DNA from: Kitagawia praeruptora
Lineage: Eukaryota > Streptophyta > Magnoliopsida > Apiales > Apiaceae
Assembly: GCA_037693485.1 (NCBI GenBank)
Contig: CM075345.1
Span: 93,330,001-93,394,000, forward strand
Direction: 5' to 3'
Length of the DNA: 64,000 nucleotides
The position numbers and the translations under genes were made by a program. This document shows positions 55,618 to 64,000 of the stretch, piece after piece. The notes under the pieces were generated by a model. It saw only the letters and a program-made list of their open reading frames with translations, made no database searches and was not told the origin of the DNA. The stretch's first letter is position 1; each line of letters starts with the position of its first letter.

Positions 55618-57741
55618 ATGGGGCACTCAACGGCGTTACAGAGATCAGAGATATCGAATGAGATGTCAGATTTCAAAGAGGAGCTGAAAGAGTTGTTTAC
55701 GAAAGGGGTGGAAGAGGCTATTGAGAAAGCAATGGAGGCAGTGCGTCAGTCATTGGCAGACTGGGATCTTGAGAGGAAAAGCACGGCGAACCATCTCAAT
55801 GTTCAAGCTGAGGACAATCAGTTCCCTACTCAGCAACAATATGATGTTCCTCAGAAGAGCTATGGAGTCTGGCACAACGATCAGCATAAATATTATGTTC
55901 CACGGAAGAGTTATGCAGGCGATAACATCGTGCCATTTCAGAATGGACAGATGAAACTTCATTAGTTTCAACCCCAGCAAGATCAGCCCTTGCCAAAGGA
56001 GAACCGGACATACTCTGTTGTGTCAAAATCGCTAACCGAGATGCCCGCACGTCAGGTGTTTGATGCAAAGTCTGAGAGAGTATTTGTTCAAAAAGCTTCA
56101 CTGTCGATCTCCAAAGGTAAAAATCCTCTCATCTGGCTTCCCAATCAGTGTGGGAATGCTTTGAACATGCATTGTAATATGGTTATGGTTTATAAGTTCC
56201 ATGAGAATGAGTACGGTAAATTTGATAGTAAGATTAAGAATAGAACACCAAAGACTCATTTGGTGGGGAGATCTTTAAGCCCTGGTATTGCTCCTGTTAG
56301 TAGTAGGAATGCCCTTGTTGAGGATCAAATTGGCCGAAATTCCCTAAATCATTCTTCTAGTATGACTGAACTTGCTGATGTGGCTGCCTCTTTATCTGGC
56401 TTAAGTCATTCAAAACATGATCTGGGTCCCTTACAAACTCAGCTCGCACATAGATTAGATAAGCAATCTGGAAAACAATCCAATTTGTCAAATGGTTATG
56501 GTCAGAGCTTTCCACAATCTAATGAAGTGTCAAGAACTGAGAAGATAGCTCTTGCTACCAACTATGTTGATTTACTAAAGGTAAATGGACTTGTAACAGA
56601 TCTGAATGTTGTGAAGCTAGGATTGAATGGCCAAGCGAACGTCCCAAGACGAACATCTTCCTCTGCCAATCTGCAATCAAAGTCGAACTCTTTCGGAATT
56701 GCGAATCTTGAAAATCCCAACATGCGCTACCTAGCAGAGAACTACCATCATCCGGATTTTCATGGTCATCGGCAGAGTGGATATTTCACTGATCAGGAGC
56801 TAAAAGTAGTTGTCGATAATCAACTTAATGCAGCTGCAACTTTGAGTAATATTTGGAAGGGGAATTATGCTGCCGATCTGTTGCCGTTAGAGTTAAATGG
56901 GATTGGTTCGGGTGGATCTTGTCAAATGGGTATGGGTTTTGGGGTTGGTTATAGGGCTAGTGGGTCTGGCGGAGGTCCGGGAGGGAGATATGGGGGTCAT
57001 GGCGGTATTACTGTTAATGAAGAGGATTGTAACGATGATCATCTTCATATCTTCTGGGCCCCCTTTTTAACTGGGAAAAGTTTTGATCAGAGAGGCATGA
57101 TTCTTCCTTTTCAACCACTTTCAATGTCCTTCAACAATATTAGTTACCATGCTGATGTACCTTTGGAATTAAAGCAGCAAGGAGTTATAGAGGATAGATT
57201 GCGGCTGTTGGTTGATATCACTGGAGCATTCAGGCTAGGTGTCTTGACTGTTCTAGTAGGAGTTAGTGGTGCTGGAAAGACCACTTTGATGGATGTATTA
57301 GCTGGCAGAAAAACTGGTGGGGTTATTGAAGGGAGCATCAAAATAGCTGGTTATCCAAAAAATCAGGAAACTTTTGCTAGAATATCTGGTTACTGTGAGC
57401 AGAATGACATTCATTTACCATGCCTTGCTGTGCATGAATCATTTGATGAGCTTGTATTTATGAAGAGGGGAGGAGAGCTCATATATGCAGGCCCACTTAG
57501 CCCCAGGTCTTACAAACTCGTAGAGTATTCGGAGGCAATACAGGGAGTGCCAAAGATAAGACCTGACCAGAATCTTGCTACGTGAATGTTGGTACTTAAA
57601 GGAGATTCTGATGATATATCTACGATTCTGGCGGCCTTCCTGAATGAACATGGTGTCACCTTCGACCTTGAGGACAAGGTCGTTCTTTGGGAGCGGGGTA
57701 TTGTTATGGATTGGCCCAAGTCCGAAGTAGGCCCAATGTGA
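55618..57741 (+). pseudogene. Chimeric gag-Pumilio-PDR reading frame, copy B
   Basis: Same length as copy A (offset 2528 throughout, no indels). Its ATG is at 55618, in the same context. It carries TAG at 55963 where copy A has CAG, reads through the place of copy A's stop (TGG at 57055), and has TGA at 57583 where copy A has GGA in the overlapping reading. Between these stops an open stretch of about 530 codons joins the Pumilio-like and PDR-like parts in one protein, with Walker A GVSGAGKTT intact. No ABC signature or Walker B, so no ATPase activity is expected. Confidence 0.7.
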
Positions 57742-57904
57742 GGCCCAAGAGGAATTAGAACGTGGAGAATAAAAGAGGGGAACAAGGAGAATTAGGGTAT
57801 CGATTATGAATATTGTGTGAACACTGTCTAGTTTTGGGAGAGTACGGGCCTCTCGAAAGTCCGATATCTTTGTGTAAATTGTTCCTGTGACTCAGTTCAT
57901 AGCA
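57702..57904 (+). repeat. LTR 3 of the small retrotransposon
   Basis: 203 bp, looks identical to LTR 2, followed by the taaaa duplication and the rest of the interrupted E2 exon. Confidence 0.88.
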
Positions 57905-58177
57905 TAAAATCCACAAAGTACAATGAACAGACCTTCATTTTATCCTTGAAAACAATGCTGTATACCATACGAACCCCCCCACAGGTATGGTTTGTAATGT
58001 GTTATACTACATTTTCTGGGATCAATGACAAGCTTCTCATAAACTCGTGACGTCTTTTAGGAATTAATTGCCTCTATTCATGTAAATAACATGGGCTATT
58101 TTTCAAAACTTGTCATTTTATTTTGCTACTGCAGCATTTTGAAGATTTTGTTCATGGTCATTTTCGTACTCGGGGAC

Positions 58178-58257
58178 GATCCCATTGAATTTCATTCGGA
58201 AGAGGAGCCTTATAAAGATCGTATCGATTCTTATCAACGAAAGACAGGATTAACTGA
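58178..58257 (+). other. accD: Plastid accD fragment in the nucleus (NUPT)
   Basis: About 80 bp translate to DPIEFHSEEEPYKDRIDSYQ and on through RKTGLTE, which is the plastid-encoded acetyl-CoA carboxylase carboxyltransferase beta subunit. It sits inside the last part of the E2 pseudogene, between FRTRG and ILLACRAYMEG. The short size suggests filler captured during break repair. Confidence 0.82.
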
Positions 58258-58503
58258 AGTGCTATTTTATTAGCTTGTAGAGCTTACATGGAGGGGGCTA
58301 TTGTAGGTTGCACCGTCAAAGATGAGATACGGGATTTCAGTAAGGTGGGGAAGGCGCAAGCTGCAATGGTTTAAGAGAGAGATAGGAAAATTAATGGAGC
58401 TGCCAGGATTTAAGAGAGATGTAGGCAAATTAATGGATTCTCTCATAGAAACCTTTACCAAACTTGGATCAAAGAACTGTGCTGAATTTTGCCTTAAAGA
58501 TTA

Positions 58504-59156
58504 ATTGAGGGACCTAAATTCAGCAAAAAAGACAGCAAAACCAAAGTTGGGATGCTATTTGGTTTATGCTGGGTAGTTGAAGCATACGAGGCATCTAACA
58601 ATATAGTCATTTGCAGAAATTTTATGCCGGAAAAATTCTAGGCATTATAAGCTGATATCGCATGCATGTTGCATTCGGTCATTTCTGTCCTCACAATCTG
58701 ATGCTAAAGTCGTATATCTGGCACTCCTAACAATATTCACATGAATTGCTGCAAAGCTGAAAGCAGTTTTGCAAGTACCAAATCAGTCCCCCAGTGCCCT
58801 ATTCCTACTTGCTTCTTTCGAAACATTTACGCCACCCAGCTTATTCCGACTACTGAGCAAAAGCTACAAATGACGCTCCATAGGTCCCGTGGTTGGCTGG
58901 TTAATGTGAAAGTAATCTTACAGCAGTTGTCATATACTTAACGAAGACAACCTTGGGAGTAAAATGCACTTGACATTTTTCCAACACTTAAAACAGTTTT
59001 AGGATATAATAAACCTACATATCAACATAACAAGCAATCTACAAACATAATTACACAACGTAACAAACCAAGAAAAGAAGTCTTGCAAATGATTTTCTTC
59101 CTCCACCACAACTACTCAAGTTCACGTGTGAAACAAATCAATGGAGTGGGCAATCT
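58504..59156. other. Interval between convergent E2 pseudogene and TPC1
   Basis: Holds the 3' flank of the E2 pseudogene and the likely 3' UTR of TPC1 (minus strand). No other gene seen. Confidence 0.55.
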
Positions 59157-62100
59157 TCATGAATCAGGATGTAGCTCTGGACCCAACATATGATGCAACA
59201 GGATATCAACTCTCTGACTTCGTGATTTTGAGCCGACATTACGCCGTCGATCCTTCCTTCCACTATCCTTGTCCAGACCCTCACATTTTTCTGAATCTTC
59301 AAGTTCCATTTCAGCAAAGAATGCCTCCAACACAAATGCTACAACCAAATTCAAGAGCAGTAGAACTGTTATCACATAAAAGCTGACAAAGTATGCATAA
59401 GTCCAAGCTGTGCTTGTTAGCTCTTTGTAGCTCTCAATCCATATTTGCCAGTTATTCTGCACTAATAAATTGTGAAGGGTTATCATTCCACTTTGGAAGT
59501 CATTAAAATTAAAAAGTAGATAGTCGCTATCTGCAAGATCTGTTTCAGATGCGTAGGGGTTTCCAGCGTTTACTATACCACCAAAGAATTGTACCCCCAG
59601 AGAGCAGTAAAAGCACAAGAAGCAAAATATGGTTCCCAGGTATGGCATTAAACTTGGTATGAGAGAAAGAAATGTCGCAACAAAGGCTCGGTAACGACGT
59701 ACATGCATTAATAGCCTTATTAATCGCAACATTCTTGCTATCAAAAGATAGCGAATCCACTCTCCATTTGAAAGAAAAATCAGTCCATCGGGAGAGACAA
59801 AAGTTGCTGTTTCTCCAACAACTATAACCCAGGTGATAATAAAATCAAAACGGTTTTGACCATCTCTCCAATAATTTTCAAACCCATATGTATAAACTTT
59901 AAGTGCCATTTCCAGTACATACAACCATCCAAAGGCAAACTCCAGGGTCTGCCAAACCTTTTGCCCAGAATTGTCTTGTACATCAAGGGTTGTTTCAATA
60001 ATAACCGTGACAATATTCAAGATAAGAAGGAATTCTACAACATATTCAAAAGTTTTGCTTCGAACAAAGCCTTTCAACTTCCGAGATAAGAGTGAATTAT
60101 AGAATGTTGGAAATTTCTCCAACCAAGGTACTGAATCCTCTTTTTGAAATCTTAATGCTATAACATTGCAAAGATCATAGAACTCATCCAAATTAATCTT
60201 GAAGTCATTACTGTCATCCAACTCTGCAAATATTAACTCAAAATCATCTCTTGATATATCAGGCAATGTCCTGTATCTGTTGAGTTCCTCAAACAAATGG
60301 ATGCACTGATCAATATTAAGAAAATCATGACTATCCTCATCAATAATATTAAATGCTTTCTTCAATATTCTTTTTCTCAAACGATCCTTCTCACAAATCT
60401 GTTTAGCTAGCTGATCCCTAAAGCTGTCGTAGACAACAGCAAGGATCAAGTTGGTGACAAAGTAAACACTCATCAGCTCATAGAGGATAAAGAACAGGCT
60501 ATACCAACGCGACACTTTATATGCAGGAATCCAGACATCTGGATTATTGGAGGTGGTAAATAAAACAAACATCTGATATGTTGTTGCGCCAAATGAAGTA
60601 AACACTGTCTTCCCCTGTTCAGTATCTTCAAACATGACATATGCCAACCAACTCGAGAACAGAAGATACAGAAGTCCTAAGGCCTGCATTTTTAATAGAA
60701 CAATAGATTAACAATTTCACAGTTAATTTTTAAACGTGATGTAAATTTAATTGGTAAGTTAACAGTACATAAGTGTCAACAAAGTGATTCTTTTCAGAAA
60801 AGTTTTTGACAGGCAATTTTTAAACACGATGTAGTGAATTTGTTTAGTAATCACATGGCATTGCTATGCCTATGTCAATAACTGATCACACTAACAGGGG
60901 TACTAGACTTGACAGGAAAAGTTTAATGATACAGTAGAAGACATACCAGGACAGTTAGATATGTCACAATCATTCCAGCCAGAACGACTATGCTGTCTCG
61001 TAAATCCCTAAATTGTAAAAATGAATTAATACAAGAACAACATCAAGTTAGTGTGCAACGAGAATATATACGGAAGCATATTTACCAAAACAATAAAATT
61101 TATCAACTTCATTATTTCCCTCAAATAATATTGTTCAAGAATTTCATCCACCTTTACTATTTCTAAATTAATTCTTAATAGTTGGCAAGATAAGCAAAAA
61201 TTTGTTCAAGCACTATACCTGATGTTCAAAATGAGAAAAATAACCCGGATGTACGGAGCAACCCGGAATGGGAGAGTATACATGCCCACCGGGGAGAGAA
61301 AAAGTGCATAGAGTAAAACATCAACAACCAGAATTAACAGGAAAATGACCTGAAATTCGATTAATAGAATACAGTCAATAGTTGCAGTGTAACCAGCAAA
61401 AAATTATGTTGCATGAAGATAACTGTTTAAGATTAAGTAAGCATTCTACAAAGGAGGAAGCATAGGAATTTTAAGAGTGTGTTCTTGCATCCTTCTACTT
61501 AAAACAGGAAAAAAATATTTAGCGGAAAAAAACAGAAAAAAATAAGTCTTAATCACCTCTACTGCTCAACACATACGTTGATGTGATACCATAAAGTTCG
61601 TGAGACAACGACATGTTATGCAATGGATTTCTACTAATCGTTGCGACTCTGTATCTCGTATGTATGTGGCATAGCTTGCCCCAAAATCATTTTACATATA
61701 AAATAAAAACAATTAAAGCACTTTAACTATTTAAAAAGAGTAAAGATTTGTAAAGCAACTGCATGTACCAGACTTGAACTTGTATGTGATGACCTATGCA
61801 ATCCCATCATAGAATAGGTAAAACAGATCTCAACAATCCTAAAGAGTTGGGGCCTTGAGCGTATGGCTGTATGCCCTTGCAGGCGCACTGTGAGGGTCAG
61901 TCTAAACAATGTTTCATATTCAAAATGACATTTTTTCACGCATACAACAGCATCCTTTTGTTATAAATACACAATAAGAGAGCTAGAAACTCAGGCAAGG
62001 GGGCAAACACACACTGTAGTTAAAAAAACAAAATAAGGACACAGGTAACATGTACAATTTTATACTAAAACTCATAACATCATATAATTACATTTCGAGC

Positions 62101-63937
62101 ACCTACATATTCTCACTGTATTAGATTCACATGTACAGTTATAAATATTAGAAAATATGTATACAAGAAAATTGACATAAATAGAAAGAAAAAAAGGAAA
62201 AAAAAAAAAAGAAGAAGTAGTTTAAACCTATTTGAAATGAGGACGTATATTTCCATAACCTATTTAGTACCACATTCCCTCTGCCGTGTACATATACATG
62301 CATGTACCTGTTACAAAACTTCCACCATTCCCTATCTTCACATTCAAGGCATTTCTATAGAGGAACCTCTTGGTTACAATGTTAGACAAATATTAGGACC
62401 CGCTTATGGTAATACTAGTGTAGGAGTCAGTAAACCTTGGATAGCATGTATAAAAAGTCTTTGTCGCTAAGTTGTGATGGCTATATAAACAAAGCTTAGA
62501 TATGATTAAGATGTGTGCTAAAGTGTGTGCACTAGAGATGAGTGTACAAAAAATGATTTATCAATTAGCAAAATTAGCAAGAGAAGATCTATGCAAGAGA
62601 TTTTGTACGTCAATTGAGTGTTATAAAATGCTATTGTAATTCCATTCAATATAGTAAATTTATGGTCTAACCACCCTTGAGGTGTTTCCATACTTGGTGG
62701 TTTTATCCTCCCTTGAGGTTTCCATGTAATATTGGTGCTATTTACCTTTGTTTTTAATATAAATCCCAAGTTCCTAATAATACCATATATGCATGTATTG
62801 ATAATATCATTTACCTATATAACTATATAACATGTGCACGTCAATGCACAATCAAACATACACAAAATGAGAAATGTTTGTTCAAAGAGACAAAAATAAA
62901 CGGAAAACAAGGAGAGTCCAGGTCTCCCAAATCCTTTTCTAGTAATCTTTTTAGTTTAAAGTTTTACCTTATTCCAATTTTTGCAATATACGAAATTAGT
63001 ACGCAATATGCCTATAATTGTTCTAACACATGAACTTATTCATATCCAGAAAATAAGCATAATAATTAGATAAATAAAGAAAGCAAGGGAAATTAGGAAT
63101 CTAAAAAGAGATTTTGGCAAACACATTTGTAGACAGAACTTACAAATATCAAAATTGCGAAAAACATAACTAAAAAGTATCATGAGCATAGGAATTGATT
63201 AGTTGAGTAACAGTCTGGAAACAAGTACCTTTAGTTTATTGAGTCGACTTCCCCAGCAAAGGTTCAAACCTGCATATGAAATCGGGAAGAACATGTGCGC
63301 CATGAGAATTAAAAGTGTTACTCCCTGCATGAAAGATGTAACAAGAAAATAAGTTAAGACCCCACTATCTTTCCCAGGAGTCATACTTCAGTTTGACTTT
63401 AAAAAGAAATCCCAACTACAATGACGCCAACCTAGCATTTAAGAAACATTTCCATGCCTCTTTAAGGCTTGTATAGATACATTTCTAGATTTGACCGCAA
63501 GATATGGACACTATAAGGTTTATCAAAACAAACTCCAAATTCAAAAGAAATTCCAGATGTAATAAATCATGCATCATTTGTGACATGTGAGCCATCATAC
63601 CATAAATATCTTGTGGACAGCAAGATATCCAATTAAATTCTTATAAATGGACAGCGACAACATAAGTATAAAATAACTTTTTTGTACCTAAACAGATAGA
63701 TGCACTGCTCGACTCTTTTTCCAAGGATATAAAATTTATTTAGCCATCTACATAGTGGTACAAAATAAATGCAAATGAAGATTAAACATTATAACTGCAG
63801 TTTAGCAAAGACCATTACCTCGTAGATAAGAGATTCGGCACCAGTTAAGTATGGTAGCTGCCCAAGAAAGTAGTAGTCTCTGTCATTGCAAGAAATTGCA
63901 GCATCCTGAGTGCACCACATTGGTTTCTGTGGAGATT
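59157..63937 (-). CDS. TPC1: Two-pore calcium channel TPC1, 3' part
   Basis: Exons read from the right: 63819 to about 63937 (upper edge uncertain), 63229-63324, 61219-61349, 60947-61007 and 59157-60683, all GT-AG and in frame. The N-terminal exons lie outside the window. Visible parts: the first-repeat transmembrane helices from GVTLLILMAH onward, pore I (LFTTSNNPDVWIPAY), two EF-hands (DEDSHDFLNIDQ and DDSNDFKINLDE), the second-repeat voltage sensor with its Arg series (IRYLLIARMLRLIRLLMHVRRYR), pore II (LLVQNNWQIW) and a basic C-terminal tail. TPC1 is the vacuolar slow-activating cation channel, gated by voltage and cytosolic Ca2+. The last exon is about 1.5 kb without introns. Confidence 0.93.
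61350..63228 (-). other. Large TPC1 intron
   Basis: 1.9 kb, joins RLNKLK to VIFLLILVVDV with no missing residues. AT-rich, poly-A run near 62190-62210, no other gene seen. Confidence 0.7.
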
Positions 63938-64000
63938 TCAACAACTTACAATTCAGATATATTGCTACCAACACACAAAGTCCCCCACCCCCTCTTTGTG

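Larger units (their letters stand above)
52864..57904 (+). mobile_element. Composite of a small gene-transducing LTR retrotransposon
   Basis: Order: LTR 52864-53066, internal A 53067-55173, LTR 55174-55376, inverted host fragment 55377-55493, partial LTR 55493-55594, internal B 55595-57701, LTR 57702-57904. The outer LTRs are flanked by the same 5-bp duplication taaaa (52859-52863 and 57905-57909). The unit is 2513 bp with 203-bp LTRs (TGTTATGGATTGGCCC..TTCATAGCA), a PBS (ATTGGTATCAGAGCTG) and a purine-rich GGGAGCGGGG before the 3' LTR. It codes no RT or integrase; its one frame is a fusion with captured host gene pieces. It would need enzymes from another element. Confidence 0.82.
51977..58503 (+). 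pseudogene. Large-class E2 ubiquitin-conjugating enzyme, broken (UBC23-26-like)
   Basis: Recognisable pieces in order: FKRFDIVDNFWDHQ ending at a donor (52220); exon 52315-52378 (WTTVINKEWKILEKSLP); exon 52768-52863 plus 57910-57984, split by the retrotransposon (ALILNETPFFNEPGYDPTY, then YNEQTFILSLKTMLYTIR, ending PPQ at a GT); exon from 58135 (HFEDFVHGHFRTRG), then 58261 on (ILLACRAYMEGAIVGC) and an end near 58503 (IETFTKLGSKNC). These match the family of long plant E2/E3 hybrids. The exons for the catalytic Cys core are absent from the 389 bp between 52379 and 52767. A plastid fragment and a frameshift break the last exon. Not functional. Confidence 0.75.

Noticed and set aside
54569..57585. 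A real ABC transporter gene
   Set aside because: Only part of one nucleotide-binding domain is present, without signature and Walker B motifs and without membrane helices, inside an LTR element present twice.
62237..62470. A 77-codon ORF in the TPC1 intron
   Set aside because: No similarity to a known protein, and it lies in an intron that joins conserved TPC1 exons without gap.

Overview
This is nuclear DNA of a flowering plant, most likely a repeat-rich eudicot. I base that on spliced genes for a GH5 endo-beta-mannanase and a TPC1 vacuolar channel, on plant retrotransposon lineages (Athila-type Ty3/gypsy and SIRE/Maximus-like Ty1/copia), on a Stowaway MITE, and on a scrap of plastid accD. 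An Apiaceae-like asterid would fit, but I cannot prove it. About two thirds of the window is nested transposons. The real genes sit in the right third.

Layout. 1-4910: an old, heavily mutated Ty3/gypsy element on the minus strand, with traces of gag zinc knuckle, RT and LTRs. 4911-16650: a young Athila-like element on the plus strand with 2.3-kb LTRs and a gag-PR-RT-RH-INT frame broken by a few stops and one frameshift. 16646-18410: an inverted copy of that element's 3' end. 18411-21746: a 3.3-kb minus-strand LTR with its PBS, cut off just after the PBS. 21747-26197: a SIRE-like copia element (I) in two opposed halves, gag plus LTR on the minus strand and RT/RNase H on the plus strand. Its downstream extra ORF (26984-27447 and 40228-41759) is split by a complete, young copia element (II, 27453-40222, TSD tcaag). 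The 3' LTR of element I is at 41980-43076. 43077-47231 is intergenic DNA full of MITEs.

Genes. A five-exon endo-1,4-beta-mannanase gene (47232-50020, plus strand) encodes about 429 residues with both catalytic glutamates, and one of its introns is GC-AG. At 51977-58503 lie remains of a large-class E2 ubiquitin-conjugating enzyme gene. It lacks the catalytic core exons, carries a plastid accD fragment, and is split by a composite of a very small LTR retrotransposon (203-bp LTRs, TSD taaaa). That retrotransposon is the most unusual object here. Its single reading frame joins a gag-like start to intronless pieces that look like a Pumilio protein and the second nucleotide-binding domain of a PDR/ABCG transporter. 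It is present twice in tandem, with an inverted copy of flanking host DNA between the copies. The 3' half of TPC1 (59157-63937, minus strand) runs off the right edge and converges on the E2 pseudogene.

The second highlight is a module of about 440 bp shared between the LTRs of the Athila (Ty3) element and copia element II (Ty1), two unrelated superfamilies. The related copia element I seems to lack it. All comparisons were made by eye, so identity figures and exact edges are approximate.
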